Shown: positions 18,988 through 28,673 of the stretch, in pieces
Numbering within the stretch: the stretch's first letter is position 1
Layout of the letters: each line of letters starts with the position of its first letter
Source of the DNA: Synechococcus sp. PCC 7335
Lineage (GTDB): Bacteria > Cyanobacteriota > Cyanobacteriia > Phormidesmidales > Phormidesmidaceae
Reading direction: 5' to 3'
Assembly (NCBI RefSeq): GCF_000155595.1
Contig: NZ_DS989904.1
Span: forward strand, 1,689,175-1,753,174
DNA: 64,000 nucleotides
Notes under the pieces: generated by a model
Databases searched by the model: none
What the model saw: the letters and a program-made list of their open reading frames with translations, nothing else
What the model was told of the DNA's origin: nothing
Position numbers and translations under genes: made by a program

Positions 18988-19902
18988 GTGACTAGTTTTC
19001 CTGTTGTCTATCATCCGGCTTATGTGACACCTTTGCCAGATGGTCACCGCTTTCCAATGCCAAAATTTCGGCTGCTGCGGGATCTACTCGTGCGCGATCG
19101 CATCATCACAGAAGCGCAAATCTTTCAGCCTGGAGCGCCCCCGGTGGACTGGCTAGAGCTAGTCCACACAGCCGACTACGTTCAGGCCTATTGCAGTGGC
19201 AGTATAGAGACTAAAGCTCAAAGGCGCATTGGTTTGCCCTGGAGTCCAGGCTTAGTTCAAAGAACCTGCACCGCTGTAGGCGGTACGATATTAACTGCAA
19301 AACTAGCTCTAAAGCATGGCATCGCCTGCAACACGGCGGGCGGCACTCATCATGCTTTTCCAGACTATGGCTCAGGCTTTTGCATTTTCAATGACTTAGC
19401 GATCGCTATCAAAGTCCTACAGTCCCAAAACCTAATTCACCGCGCCTTAATTATCGATCTAGACGTCCATCAAGGAGATGGTAGTGCTTTCATCTTCAAA
19501 GACGATCCTAGTGTTTTTACGTTTTCGATGCACTGCAAAGCTAACTTTCCTGGTCGCAAGCAACAGAGCGATCTAGACGTAGCCCTTGATGAAGATACTG
19601 GAGATGCCGTGTATTTGGCAACGCTGCGATCACATCTCTATCCGCTTCTAGCCCAAGTCAACCCTGATCTAGTCCTTTACGATGCGGGCGTAGACGTGCA
19701 TAAAGACGATCGATTAGGTAAGCTAGCGCTCACAGATGAAGGGATATATCAGCGCGATCGCCTTGTCCTTCAAACCTGCTACAGCGCCGGCTATCCGATT
19801 GCTTGCGTCATCGGCGGTGGCTACGGCGAGGATATGGATGCCTTGATCTATCGCCATTCGCTGCTACATCGCGCCGCTAAGTCGGTGTTAGTGGCAAAAT
19901 AG
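18988..19902 (+). CDS. Histone-deacetylase-superfamily hydrolase
   Basis: This 304-residue zinc hydrolase belongs to the bacterial HDAC/AcuC/acetylpolyamine-amidohydrolase superfamily. The catalytic residues are present: tandem His121-His122 (GGTHHAF), zinc ligands Asp159 and His161 in DLDVHQG, and Asp236 in YDAGVDVHKDDRLG. Substrates may be acetylated proteins, polyamines or other amides. It starts with GTG, 34 bp after the K+ channel gene and 14 bp before trhO, so it is probably the middle gene of an operon. Confidence 0.88.
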   Translation: MTSFPVVYHPAYVTPLPDGHRFPMPKFRLLRDLLVRDRIITEAQIFQPGAPPVDWLELVHTADYVQAYCSGSIETKAQRRIGLPWSPGLVQRTCTAVGGTILTAKLALKHGIACNTAGGTHHAFPDYGSGFCIFNDLAIAIKVLQSQNLIHRALIIDLDVHQGDGSAFIFKDDPSVFTFSMHCKANFPGRKQQSDLDVALDEDTGDAVYLATLRSHLYPLLAQVNPDLVLYDAGVDVHKDDRLGKLALTDEGIYQRDRLVLQTCYSAGYPIACVIGGGYGEDMDALIYRHSLLHRAAKSVLVAK

Positions 19903-19916
19903 AACCTAATGCCAAG

Positions 19917-20846
19917 ATGTCTTACTTAACGACCGCCGTCAACATGTCTGTTACTGTTGCCACTTTCTACAAGTTCGCAGATCTGAACGACTACGCAGAT
20001 CTGCAGCTGCCGCTTAGAGATCTTTGTGAGCAACAACAGGTCAAGGGCACTATCTTACTAGCAGCAGAAGGTATCAACGGCACTATCGCTGGAACCCACG
20101 AAGGCATCGATACAGTCTTAGCCTATATCTGTACCGATTCGCGCTTAGCTAGTCTGGATATTAAAAAATCGTCTGCTAGCAAGCTGCCATTTGAAAAGCT
20201 TAAAGTCCGCCTAAAAAAAGAGATTGTCACCATTGGCTTACCAGAGCTTAACCCTACGCAGCAAGTTGGAACCTATGTCTCTGCTAAAGCGTGGAACGAG
20301 ATTATTGCTGACCCAGAAGTTACTGTTATCGACACTCGTAATAATTATGAGGTCGGTATGGGCACTTTTCAAGGCGCTAATAATCCTCAGACAGAAGTTT
20401 TCAATGAATTTCCTGACTATGTAAAAGAAAACCTAGATCCTAAAAAGAACAAGAAAGTTGCAATGTTTTGCACAGGCGGTATTCGCTGCGAGAAAGCGTC
20501 TTCATACATGCTCGCTCAAGGTTTTGAAGAGGTTTATCATCTTAAAGGTGGCATCCTAAAGTACCTTGAAGAAGTTCCAGAAGAAGAAAGCTTGTGGAAA
20601 GGAGAGTGTTTTGTTTTTGATGAGCGGGTTGCTATCAAGCACGGCCTCGAACCGGGTACCTATGCCATGTGCTATGCCTGCGGGCATCCTGTTTCTAGGG
20701 CAGATCAACACTCGGCCGACTATGAGAGTGAGGTATCTTGCCCTCACTGTATTAAAGAGCTGACAAAGGAGAAGCGCGATCGCCTTCGAGAAAGAAAAAG
20801 GCAGCGCCACTTAAATGCAAACAAGAACAATGCGTCTAAAATCTAA
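19917..20846 (+). CDS. trhO: tRNA uridine-34 hydroxylase TrhO (rhodanese domain)
   Basis: TrhO (YceA family) uses O2 to hydroxylate uridine-34 of certain tRNAs. The 309-residue protein shows an N-terminal acylphosphatase-like domain (EGINGTIAG, 51-59), a rhodanese domain with the active-site cysteine in CTGGIRC (185-191), and a C-terminal cysteine-rich zinc-like module with CYAC and CPHC followed by a basic tail. An alternative ATG at 19944 would remove nine residues. It is the last gene of the channel-HDAC-trhO row. Confidence 0.92.
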   Translation: MSYLTTAVNMSVTVATFYKFADLNDYADLQLPLRDLCEQQQVKGTILLAAEGINGTIAGTHEGIDTVLAYICTDSRLASLDIKKSSASKLPFEKLKVRLKKEIVTIGLPELNPTQQVGTYVSAKAWNEIIADPEVTVIDTRNNYEVGMGTFQGANNPQTEVFNEFPDYVKENLDPKKNKKVAMFCTGGIRCEKASSYMLAQGFEEVYHLKGGILKYLEEVPEEESLWKGECFVFDERVAIKHGLEPGTYAMCYACGHPVSRADQHSADYESEVSCPHCIKELTKEKRDRLRERKRQRHLNANKNNASKI

Positions 20847-20933
20847 CGATTAAAAGAATGAGATCCAAATGGCTGCTTTAGGCATGGCCTGACTTTTGAG
20901 TATGTGTTCAGATGCTATAGAGCTTCTCAACCT

Positions 20934-21596
20934 CTAGTTTTTCAGAATAAGTAGTAGCCCGTCACCAATAGGCAACAGACTCATTGTCACTCTCTCATCA
21001 TTTCGCACTTTCTCATTCAAAGCTCGAATACGCTGGGTTCTCTTATCTTGTATGTCAAGATCGGCGACGCGGCCATACCAGAGCATATTGTCTATAGCGA
21101 TGAGGCCCCCTGGTCTGACTAGCTGCAGCGATTTTTCGTAGTAGCTGTCGTAGTTGCTTTTGTCAGCGTCGATAAAGGCAAAGTCGAAGGTGTCGGATTC
21201 TCTATTAGCGATGAGATTGTCGAGCGTTTCTAGAGCAGGTGCAATTCGTAACTCTATTTTGTGGGCGACATTGGCTTTCTTCCAGTAGGCACGAGCGATC
21301 GCACAGTCTTTTTCATTCACGTCGCAGGCTACTATGCGCCCCTCGTCTGGTAGCGCTAATGCCACACTCAAAGTGCTGTAGCCGGTAAAGACACCAATTT
21401 CCAGCGTCTTTTTGGCATTGATTAGCTGCACTAGCAGCGCCATGAACTGACCTTGCTCAGGCGAGATTTGCATTCTCGACTGAGGATGCTGGGCCGTCCG
21501 CTTTCTTAACTCCGTTTGAACAGGCAGTTCCCTAAGCGATGCCGACAGTAGATAGTCGTGCAGGCGATCGCCTAGACCAATTGATTGATTAGACAT
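20934..21596 (-). CDS. Class I O-methyltransferase (CCoAOMT-like)
   Basis: About 220 residues with the O-methyltransferase family 3 pattern: KTLEIGVFTGYSTLSVALAL (motif I), FDFAFIDADKSNYDSYYE holding the metal-binding aspartate region, and RPGGLIAIDNMLWYGRV. Enzymes of this type methylate catechol-like hydroxyls with a divalent cation. I choose the ATG at 21596 rather than the GTG at 21653, since the longer form would overlap the upstream gene's end. It follows a START-like gene after 46 bp on the same strand. Confidence 0.87.
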   Translation of the reverse strand: MSNQSIGLGDRLHDYLLSASLRELPVQTELRKRTAQHPQSRMQISPEQGQFMALLVQLINAKKTLEIGVFTGYSTLSVALALPDEGRIVACDVNEKDCAIARAYWKKANVAHKIELRIAPALETLDNLIANRESDTFDFAFIDADKSNYDSYYEKSLQLVRPGGLIAIDNMLWYGRVADLDIQDKRTQRIRALNEKVRNDERVTMSLLPIGDGLLLILKN

Positions 21597-21642
21597 TGAG
21601 ACATGTGGAATCGGCGGCTGGGACTCGGCGGCTGCGAGAGGC

Positions 21643-22200
21643 TTACGCCGCACACATTACGCTACGCATTGTCTTCATATTACCGGGTAAGTCATAGCGT
21701 ATCGCCTGTTCAATCAGAAAGCTAGGCACCGGGATCAGTGGCGTTGCCTTGACAGAATAGGTAATTAGCGTACCTGCACCGTAGTCTTCTAAGGTCAAAT
21801 CGGCAGCAAAATCTGAAAAAGTACCCCGCTCGAAGCGAAACTGGATGTTCTGGTGCAGCGTCTCGATCACTTGGAGGTAGATCTCTACCTGGGCAGAGAA
21901 CATCATGAAGGCTTTGCGAGCAACCTGGTAAAGTCTGCGGGTGGCCAAATGAGTTTTAGTCTGATGCTTAGCTTCTAATACTTGACTTTGCACGATGTCT
22001 GGAAAGTAGTGAACCCATTTGCTGTAGTCAGTTAGCTGCTGCCAAGTTTGCGATCGCATCATCGGCACATACATCGTAGCGGTCACTGCGGCTCCTTTAT
22101 TCGTAGGTGACATCGAGATCAGCACATCACCCTGTAGTAAAGACTTTTCTTGCTGTAGCGTTACAGCATCGGGTGCGCAAAGAGTCGAAGAAACTGTCAT
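21643..22200 (-). CDS. SRPBCC-fold protein (coenzyme Q-binding/cyclase-like)
   Basis: A protein of about 185 residues with the lipid- or quinone-binding SRPBCC pattern: TATMYVPMMRSQTWQQLTDY, then YFPDIVQSQVLE and a final helix near FLIEQAIRYDLPGNMKTM. The longer open frame starts at GTG 22284, but the ATG at 22200 fits the domain better. It is upstream of the O-methyltransferase gene by 46 bp, and the pair could act on the same ligand. The ligand is unknown. Confidence 0.7.
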   Translation of the reverse strand: MTVSSTLCAPDAVTLQQEKSLLQGDVLISMSPTNKGAAVTATMYVPMMRSQTWQQLTDYSKWVHYFPDIVQSQVLEAKHQTKTHLATRRLYQVARKAFMMFSAQVEIYLQVIETLHQNIQFRFERGTFSDFAADLTLEDYGAGTLITYSVKATPLIPVPSFLIEQAIRYDLPGNMKTMRSVMCAA

Positions 22201-22672
22201 AAAATCCAGAGGAATAAGTAAAACGAACTTTGCCTTCTTGTAACCAAGCTTGCAACCACACGTATGATTGTGGCCGAACGACACATTACTCGTCAGACTC
22301 TATAGCCAGTCTGAGAACAGTCCCATTATTGCTCGCTCCTGTAGAAAAGCAGGTTAAGTCCATGCAAGGAATGGATGAACTTTCAGTAAATTCGCCCATC
22401 CTTGCTGCTGTCATGGTTGAACTGCCACGGTTAGAGAGTGCCCCAGCACTCAATCGCGGCATTCACCTTTAGCAGACGTTGTAGAAGTCGCAATAGTACC
22501 CAAACAGAAATAATACCGAGCGCTTCCGAAACTTCCGCCTGCGAACAAACATTAACAGCGACCCCATAGATGAAATCGTATTCGATCTTACCAAATGTAT
22601 AGATTTATTTATTGATCCCTGCATTTGTAACTACATCCTGTATTGGTAACTACAAATAGAGGCGTCTTAACC
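22201..22672. other. 472-bp gap upstream of the SRPBCC and small-membrane-protein genes
   Basis: Divergent promoter region for genes at 22200 (minus) and 22673 (plus). I see no RNA gene. An 80-codon frame at 22230-22472 overlaps the extended N-terminus of the SRPBCC gene and has no recognisable protein features. A diverged repeat of gtaactaca occurs near 22627-22653. Confidence 0.4.
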
Positions 22673-22858
22673 ATGTTCAACCGCTTTCGCCTTACTCCTG
22701 GCTCTCAGCTGCTGCTGCTACTTATTTGTCTGACGCTTGCGATATGGATCTTACGGGGGCTTACGCTTTTATCGTTTCTACCAGGAATTGTGCTGTGGCT
22801 ACTCATACTCGCCTGCCTGAGCGTGTTTGTCTTCAATAGTTTGCAGTCGATGCGCTAG
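22673..22858 (+). CDS. Small two-helix membrane protein, unknown function
   Basis: A 61-residue protein beginning MFNRFRLTPGSQ with two hydrophobic helices (about 13-34 and 36-56), a short basic N-terminus and no other motif. The ATG at 22673 is the natural start of the domain; the open frame extends ten codons upstream without a better signal. Its last 60 bases overlap the 3' end of the convergent BrkB gene on the other strand. The membrane-protein composition supports a real gene, but I do not recognise a family. Confidence 0.5.
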   Translation: MFNRFRLTPGSQLLLLLICLTLAIWILRGLTLLSFLPGIVLWLLILACLSVFVFNSLQSMR

Positions 22859-23818
22859 CTCGCGTTTATGCCGTTCAATCATTGCTCTGCACACGGTCAA
22901 ATTTAGCAAGTCGCCAATTAGCATAACCAAGGATGTTAGCCACAGCCACAGCAATAGTACGATTACCGTCGCCACCGCGCTATAGACAAAATTACCAAAG
23001 TGAGCCACGTACAGCCGGAACAGGCTGGAAATCACCGCCCAAGAGAGCGCAGCTAGAACCGCGCCAGGCATGATTGGCTTTCCTGGCGTCCAGCGGCTAG
23101 GCCCAAATCGATAGATAAAAGCAAACGCAGACGACATGATGCTTAGCGCTAGGGGCCAGCGAGAGTATCCCCAGGCCTTTGCCATCCATGAGCCGATGTC
23201 TCCTCGGCTGTAGTAGATGAGTTGACCCACTGCCCATTCACTGATGAAGACAAAGCAGGAAGCAGAAATCAGTAGCGCGATCGTGCCTAACGTGAGCGTA
23301 ATCGAAACCAGTCGTGCCTTCCAAAAAGGCCGCCGCCGCCGTATAGGGATTTGCTGCATTTGATCTAGCGCCCGCATTGCTGCGCTCATGGCCCCAGACG
23401 AAGCCCACAGCGCAAAAGCAAAACTCACTGAGAATAAGCCTCGACTAGGCTGATCAGTGACTACCGCTTCAAAGCCATAGATCAGCTCTGGCACGCCAGC
23501 AGGGGCGACTTCGCTGAGCTGTTGAGCCAGCTTCAAAAATGTAGACTGAAGGGGGCTAAAGATGCCAATTGCGGTGAATAGAGCCAGAATCGCCGGGAAC
23601 AGGCCGAGCATAGAGTTGTAAGCCATTTCAGAAGCTAAGCTTGGCAGCCGTTGGCGAAACGTATTACGAACAACTCGGCGCACCGTCAGCAGGTTGAGAT
23701 AGCTCAAGAAGCGAACAAATTCAATCGGCGACAATACGTGCCGAATTCGCTGTAGCGGCCTTTGATTGCGATAGGTTGCGTATAGTTTTTTGGAAACGGC
23801 GCGATGACGTGAGGCCAC
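22799..23818 (-). CDS. YihY/BrkB-family membrane protein
   Basis: A 339-residue inner-membrane protein with the family motif LASEMAYNSMLGLFPAILALFTAIGIF in the first third, followed by five or so further hydrophobic segments, including FRLYVAHFGNFVYSAVATVI and VLLLWLWLTSLVMLIG near the end. YihY/BrkB proteins are putative membrane transport or structural proteins, once thought to be RNase BN. The function is not established. The last 60 bases overlap a small gene on the plus strand. Confidence 0.87.
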   Translation of the reverse strand: MASRHRAVSKKLYATYRNQRPLQRIRHVLSPIEFVRFLSYLNLLTVRRVVRNTFRQRLPSLASEMAYNSMLGLFPAILALFTAIGIFSPLQSTFLKLAQQLSEVAPAGVPELIYGFEAVVTDQPSRGLFSVSFAFALWASSGAMSAAMRALDQMQQIPIRRRRPFWKARLVSITLTLGTIALLISASCFVFISEWAVGQLIYYSRGDIGSWMAKAWGYSRWPLALSIMSSAFAFIYRFGPSRWTPGKPIMPGAVLAALSWAVISSLFRLYVAHFGNFVYSAVATVIVLLLWLWLTSLVMLIGDLLNLTVCRAMIERHKRELAHRLQTIEDKHAQAGEYE

Positions 23819-24319
23819 AAAGGTTTCGATGGGTATGTATAAAGTCAGCTATCTAGACGGTGACTGGGCATTAGCTGAGAGATCTCTCGTATTTTGACAT
23901 ATCGGTAGATCTAGACTTATCTAACACTAGTTGCCTTCTTCTTAGGACTTACTCTCTAAAAACGCTCCAATGGATATTTGTCTGACTAGTCGCCATAAGA
24001 CGAAAGCTGTAGTGTCATAGTTTTAGAACGTTACAGCTCTAAAGCATTACAGTTCCCCATTGCTGGCGGTAGGGAGATCAGGGCGGCAATACCTACCTTT
24101 TGAAGCCGTGAACACCGAATCGCAAGGAGCTGGCTCGATCTTTACAATATAGACATCTACAGCGATATCAAAAACCGCCTGAAGTGTATAGAACAAGGCT
24201 TACGAGCACCAATCTACAGCTGTAGCTGCTGTTATGAGAGTGCAGTGGCCAGAAGAGGACACGTCTATGGCGGATCTGTCTAATTAGAAGCCGAAAGTAA
24301 GTGCTTGAGGATAGAAGCC
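23819..24319. other. 501-bp leader region of clpB
   Basis: No gene is seen between the divergent BrkB and clpB genes. A perfect 12-bp palindrome CTACAGCTGTAG lies at 24214-24225, about 95 bp upstream of clpB. I looked for a CIRCE-type heat-shock operator (TTAGCACTC and its mate) and did not see one. The length suggests a long leader or distant promoters. Confidence 0.4.
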
Positions 24320-26935
24320 ATGCAAATCAACGACCCCAATAAGTTTACTGAGAAAGTTCGAAGTGCTCTAGATAGCACTATAGAAGTTGTCAAGCAATCA
24401 AGTCAGCAACAGCTAGAGCCAGAGCACCTGATGCTGGCGCTTCTAGATCAAGAAGGACTAGCCCCACGAATTTTCCAGAAGCTGGGTGTGTCCGTTGAAG
24501 ACATGCGTTCATACACTCAGGATTTTATCGACAAGCAGCCTAAGGTTAGTAATAGTGAGTCGGTTTATATTGGCAAACACACCAGCACCCTACTTGATAG
24601 AGCCGACAGCTACCGCCAGAAGTTAGAAGACGATTTTATTTCCGTTGAGCATTTGGTCTTTGGCTTTGTAGGCGACGAACACTTTGGCCGAGGTCTGTTC
24701 AAGGCTTTTGGTATCAAAGAAAACGATCTCACCCAAGCGATCACGCAGATAAGAGGAACTCACAAAGTGACCGATCAAAACCCTGAAGTAAAGTACGAAT
24801 CACTGGAGAAATATGGCCGCGACTTGACTGAATATGCTCGTGAAGGTCGACTAGATCCTGTGATTGGACGCGACGATGAAATTCGTCGAACCATTCAGAT
24901 TTTGTCTCGTCGAACAAAGAACAATCCGGTGCTGATCGGTGAACCAGGGGTGGGTAAAACTGCGATCGCAGAAGGACTAGCTCAGCGTATTGTGCGTGGC
25001 GACGTGCCTCAATCTCTACAAGATCGCACACTAATCTCGCTAGATATGGGCGCTTTGATTGCAGGTGCCAAGTATCGAGGCGAGTTTGAAGAACGGCTCA
25101 AAGCAGTTCTAAAAGAAGTTACCGAATCTACTGGTCAGATTGTTCTATTTATTGACGAGATTCATACTGTTGTCGGTGCAGGTGCGACCCAAGGCGCGAT
25201 GGATGCTGGGAACTTGTTGAAACCGATGCTAGCGCGTGGTGAGCTACGCTGTATTGGTGCAACGACTTTGGATGAATATCGCCAGCATATAGAAAAAGAC
25301 GCAGCGCTCGAAAGACGATTCCAGCAGGTATATGTTGACCAGCCATCCGTAGCAGATACTGTTTCTATTCTGCGCGGACTTAAAGAGCGATATGAAGTAC
25401 ATCACGGTGTGAAGATTGCCGACAACGCGTTGGTTGCTGCTGCTGCTTTATCGACTCGGTATATTAGCGATAGATTCCTTCCAGATAAGGCCATTGACCT
25501 AGTTGACGAAGCTGCTGCTAAGCTGAAAATGGAGATCACTTCTAAGCCTGAAGAGCTAGATGAGGTTGATCGCAAGATACTTCAGCTAGAGATGGAACGC
25601 CTTTCTTTGCAAAAAGAAAGCGATGCCGGTTCTATTGAGCGGTTAGAACGGCTAGAAGAAGAACTGGCTAACCTTAAAGAAGAGCAGGCTGAGCTGAGTG
25701 CTCAGTGGCAGTCTGAGAAGGACACTATCGGCAATATCCAGTCGATCAAAGAAGAGATTGATCATGTCAATGTTGAGATTGAACAAGCGGAGCGTAACTA
25801 CGACTACAACCGCGGCGCTGAGCTGAAGTATGGCAAATTAACTAAGCTACAAGACAAGCTGAGTCAGGCAGAAGCAGCGCTTGCAGAAACACAGGTCTCG
25901 GGTAAAACGCTGCTGCGTGAAGAAGTGACTGAAGCAGATATTGCTGAAATTATCTCTAAATGGACGGGCATTCCACTTAGCAAGCTAGTTGAGTCAGAGA
26001 TGCAGAAGTTGTTGAACCTAGAAGATGAACTGCATCAACGGGTGATTGGTCAAGATGAGGCAGTAACTGCGGTGGCTGATTCTATTCAGCGATCGCGTGC
26101 GGGACTGGCCGATCCTGATCGGCCTATGGCTAGCTTTATCTTCCTTGGACCCACTGGCGTGGGCAAAACTGAGCTGGCTAAAGCCCTAGCTAGCTATCTA
26201 TTTGATACCGAAGAGGCAATGGTTCGGATTGATATGTCCGAATATATGGAGAAGCATTCTGTTTCTCGCCTAGTCGGTGCTCCTCCTGGATATGTCGGCT
26301 ATGACGAAGGTGGACAGCTGACTGAGGCCGTTCGTCGCCGTCCGTTTGCTGTGATTCTTTTTGACGAGATTGAAAAAGCTCATCCCGATGTCTTCAACAT
26401 TCTTTTGCAGGTATTAGACGATGGTCGTATTACCGATTCACAAGGTCGTACGGTTGACTTTACCAACTCAATTATCATCATGACTAGCAACATCGGGTCG
26501 CAGTATATTCTAGATATTGCGGGTGATGATACTCAGTATGATGAGATGCGATCGCGGGTCACAGATGCTCTGCGTAGTCAGTTCCGCCCTGAATTTCTCA
26601 ATCGCATTGACGAAATTATCATCTTCCATGCGCTAGTGAAATCACAGCTGCGCGACATCGTCAAAATTCAAATTAAACGTTTGGAAGCTCGCTTAGAAGA
26701 GCGCAAGCTAGCGCTAAAACTTTCTGATGCTGCTCTAGACTTCTTAGCCGATGTTGGCTACGACCCGACCTATGGTGCTCGTCCACTCAAGCGGGCTATT
26801 CAAAGAGAGATAGAAACTAAAATCGCTAAGGCAATCCTACGCAGTGAGTTTCTACCGGGTGATACTATCTTCGTCGATGTAGAAAACGAACGTTTGTCGT
26901 TCAAGCGTTTACCTGCTGAGCTGGTTACGGCATAG
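24320..26935 (+). CDS. clpB: ClpB disaggregase (AAA+ chaperone)
   Basis: ClpB threads aggregated proteins through a hexameric ring together with DnaK. From the ATG the protein has 871 residues: a Clp N-domain (about 1-145), AAA+ module 1 with Walker A GEPGVGKT (207-214), a coiled-coil middle domain (about 400-520, e.g. [15 protein letters not shown]) and AAA+ module 2 with GPTGVGKT (about 610-617), ending in an ordinary C-terminal domain. No LGF/IGF loop for ClpP docking is evident, as expected for ClpB. The ATG at 24320 has GAGG at 24307-24310 as a ribosome-binding site; a TTG five codons upstream is less likely. A clear terminator follows. Confidence 0.95.
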   Translation: MQINDPNKFTEKVRSALDSTIEVVKQSSQQQLEPEHLMLALLDQEGLAPRIFQKLGVSVEDMRSYTQDFIDKQPKVSNSESVYIGKHTSTLLDRADSYRQKLEDDFISVEHLVFGFVGDEHFGRGLFKAFGIKENDLTQAITQIRGTHKVTDQNPEVKYESLEKYGRDLTEYAREGRLDPVIGRDDEIRRTIQILSRRTKNNPVLIGEPGVGKTAIAEGLAQRIVRGDVPQSLQDRTLISLDMGALIAGAKYRGEFEERLKAVLKEVTESTGQIVLFIDEIHTVVGAGATQGAMDAGNLLKPMLARGELRCIGATTLDEYRQHIEKDAALERRFQQVYVDQPSVADTVSILRGLKERYEVHHGVKIADNALVAAAALSTRYISDRFLPDKAIDLVDEAAAKLKMEITSKPEELDEVDRKILQLEMERLSLQKESDAGSIERLERLEEELANLKEEQAELSAQWQSEKDTIGNIQSIKEEIDHVNVEIEQAERNYDYNRGAELKYGKLTKLQDKLSQAEAALAETQVSGKTLLREEVTEADIAEIISKWTGIPLSKLVESEMQKLLNLEDELHQRVIGQDEAVTAVADSIQRSRAGLADPDRPMASFIFLGPTGVGKTELAKALASYLFDTEEAMVRIDMSEYMEKHSVSRLVGAPPGYVGYDEGGQLTEAVRRRPFAVILFDEIEKAHPDVFNILLQVLDDGRITDSQGRTVDFTNSIIIMTSNIGSQYILDIAGDDTQYDEMRSRVTDALRSQFRPEFLNRIDEIIIFHALVKSQLRDIVKIQIKRLEARLEERKLALKLSDAALDFLADVGYDPTYGARPLKRAIQREIETKIAKAILRSEFLPGDTIFVDVENERLSFKRLPAELVTA

Positions 26936-26977
26936 CCTTCTAGTTCTGTGTTCTATTTTTCAATAGATATATTGCTT

Positions 26978-27008
26978 AAGGAGATGGTGATGACCATCTC
27001 CTTTTTTA
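26978..27008 (+). terminator. Rho-independent terminator after clpB
   Basis: A perfect 11-bp stem, aaggagatggt at 26978-26988 and accatctcctt at 26993-27003, closes on a GATG tetraloop and is followed by a T-run. It starts 43 bases after the clpB stop codon. Confidence 0.9.
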
Positions 27009-27330
27009 GTTTCTAGTAGTTTTTTAGTTTCAAGAAGTTTCATCAATTCTTCTTGAAGAATGCATGTTAGCAACCTGCGCGTTCATATATGTTGAAGCTA
27101 TCAGGGATCGTATCGAGAGGTTAATGTCCTTGGGTTGATGTCCTTGACTTCGGCCCAGCGCAAAAGTCTTCTTGGTGAACCAAAGGATAGCGATCGCTCA
27201 TACTTTCGTTATCTTTCATTATTAGAATACTGCTAACGAGTTTGGAGTAGATTACGTGCTCTCCTAACACTTAGCGAGCTATCTATATTTCGACGGTCCG
27301 CTCCCAGTCGAATTGGCGTAGTTACATCTT

Positions 27331-27364
27331 GCTGTTGGACTTTCATCGCTGTTGGACTTTTATC
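27331..27364. repeat. Two-copy 17-bp tandem duplication (one mismatch)
   Basis: gctgttggactttcatc at 27331-27347 is followed by a copy with T for C at the 14th base at 27348-27364. Confidence 0.8.
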
Positions 27365-27435
27365 GAAAAGATACTGTCAAATTAATAGGAGTCTAAATAT
27401 ACATAACTCTAAACAAACTACATAACCTAGATAAA

Positions 27436-27459
27436 CCATCTAACTATCCATCTAACTAT
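27436..27459. repeat. Two-copy 12-bp tandem duplication
   Basis: ccatctaactat at 27436-27447 is repeated exactly at 27448-27459, just upstream of the ribosome-binding site of the TIGR03032-type gene. Confidence 0.85.
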
Positions 27460-27479
27460 GTTTAAAGGGGCTATTCCAC

Positions 27480-28595
27480 ATGACAATGTCTTCTAGGCAG
27501 CCTGCTCAAGCCACCCCCCAACCGAGGCTTGAGCTCACCGGCTCGCGGCAGTTCACAGCTTGGCTAGCAGAGCAGGCGCTTAGTCTTGGCTTTACTACCT
27601 ACCAGGCCGGTAAGCTCTTCTTGATTGGGCTGCAAAAGGACGGACGGCTCTCGGTTTTTGAACGCACCTTCGAACGCTGTATGGGCCTATGCGCAACAGG
27701 CAATAGCCTTTATATGAGTTCGCTCTATCAGCTCTGGCGCTTCGAAAATATCCTAGAACCTGGGCAGCTGTCGGGCGAGTTCGATGCTTTGTACGTCCCG
27801 CAGATGAGCTACGTCACAGGCGATCTTGATATTCACGATGTGGCGATGACTACCGCAGACTATACGCTAAGTTCCAAGCTGCTAGGCGAACGAGTCAGCA
27901 CGCCAGGTATCGTCTTCGTCAATACGTTGTTTGGCTGCCTAGCCACCCTGAGTGAAACACATAGCTTTCGGCCGGTTTGGCATCCGCCGTTCCTGTCCAA
28001 ACTAGCCGCAGAAGACCGCTGCCATCTGAACGGGTTGGCGCTACAGGACGGACAGCCTGCCTATGTGACGGCGGTCAGTCAAAGCGATGTTGCCGATGGT
28101 TGGCGCGACCATCGGGTAAGTGGCGGCTGTGTGATTGATGTGCGTAGCAATGAGGTGGTTGCTACTGGCCTTTCGATGCCCCATTCGCCGCGGTGGTATC
28201 GGGGCAAGCTGTGGCTGCTGAATTCGGGTACGGGCGAGTTTGGTCAGGTTGATTTGGCCACCGGAAAGTTTGAGCCGGTGGCGTTTTGTCCGGGCTACTT
28301 ACGGGGGCTAACGTTTGCGGACGACTTTGCAGTAGTTGGCCTATCGCAGTCGCGGGGGAACAAGACCTTTGCCGAGCTACCGCTAGAAGACCGGTTGCAG
28401 GCAAAGCAAGCGACGCCGCGCTGTGGGCTGAGTGTGATTGATTTGCGTAGTGGTGATGTGGCGCATAGTCTGCGCATAGAGGGTGTGGTAGAAGAACTCT
28501 ACGATGTCGTGACGTTGCCGCAGGTAAGGCGGCCCCAGGCGATTGGCATCCGTAGTGATGAGATTCGGCGGGTACTCAGGGTGGCGGGTGAATAA
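27480..28595 (+). CDS. TIGR03032-type (DUF4915) conserved protein
   Basis: The 371-residue protein matches the pattern I recall for TIGR03032/DUF4915, an uncharacterised family that looks like a beta-propeller: ERCMGLCATGNSLYMSSLYQLWRFEN, then YVPQMSYVTGDLDIHDVA, FVNTLFGCLATL, HLNGLALQDGQPAYVTAVS and MPHSPRWYRGKLWLLNSGTGEFG. It has no signal peptide or membrane segment. Translation probably starts at the ATG at 27480, with AAAGGGG about 9 bp upstream (a second ATG is two codons later). It is followed after 78 bp by the first propeller-RTX gene in the same direction, so the two are probably co-transcribed. Function unknown. Confidence 0.78.
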   Translation: MTMSSRQPAQATPQPRLELTGSRQFTAWLAEQALSLGFTTYQAGKLFLIGLQKDGRLSVFERTFERCMGLCATGNSLYMSSLYQLWRFENILEPGQLSGEFDALYVPQMSYVTGDLDIHDVAMTTADYTLSSKLLGERVSTPGIVFVNTLFGCLATLSETHSFRPVWHPPFLSKLAAEDRCHLNGLALQDGQPAYVTAVSQSDVADGWRDHRVSGGCVIDVRSNEVVATGLSMPHSPRWYRGKLWLLNSGTGEFGQVDLATGKFEPVAFCPGYLRGLTFADDFAVVGLSQSRGNKTFAELPLEDRLQAKQATPRCGLSVIDLRSGDVAHSLRIEGVVEELYDVVTLPQVRRPQAIGIRSDEIRRVLRVAGE

Positions 28596-28673
28596 CTCGC
28601 GATAGACAAAAGATAAGAAAAACGGTCTGCGTCAACAGGCCGCTGTAGTTGTAAACACAAGGACGATAGCAAA
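28591..28673 (+). promoter_or_regulatory. Conserved leader with stem-loop, copy 1
   Basis: The roughly 80 nt before this gene match the leaders of the next two paralogues: an A-rich run ending gaaaaacgg, a 7-bp hairpin with a CGTCAA loop (arms at 28623-28629 and 28636-28642), then gctgtagttgtaaac and an AAGGA ribosome-binding site before ATG. In this copy one stem base is T where the others have C, which keeps pairing as a G-U wobble. Retained pairing suggests an RNA-level role. Confidence 0.6.

Larger units (their letters stand above)
27009..27479. other. 471-bp gap with tandem duplications before the propeller locus
   Basis: No gene is seen. It contains a 17-bp tandem pair with one mismatch at 27331-27364 (gctgttggactttcatc) and a perfect 12-bp pair at 27436-27459 (ccatctaactat). 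A related near-repeat, tta/ttgatgtccttg, lies near 27121-27147. The promoter of the downstream locus should lie here. AAAGGGG at 27464-27470 is a good ribosome-binding site for the next gene. Confidence 0.5.

Noticed and set aside
22230-22472. 80-codon frame in the gap before the small membrane protein
   Set aside because: No family likeness; overlaps the extended part of an opposite-strand gene.
23819-24319. CIRCE heat-shock operator before clpB
   Set aside because: No TTAGCACTC-type arms were found; only a short 12-bp palindrome is present.
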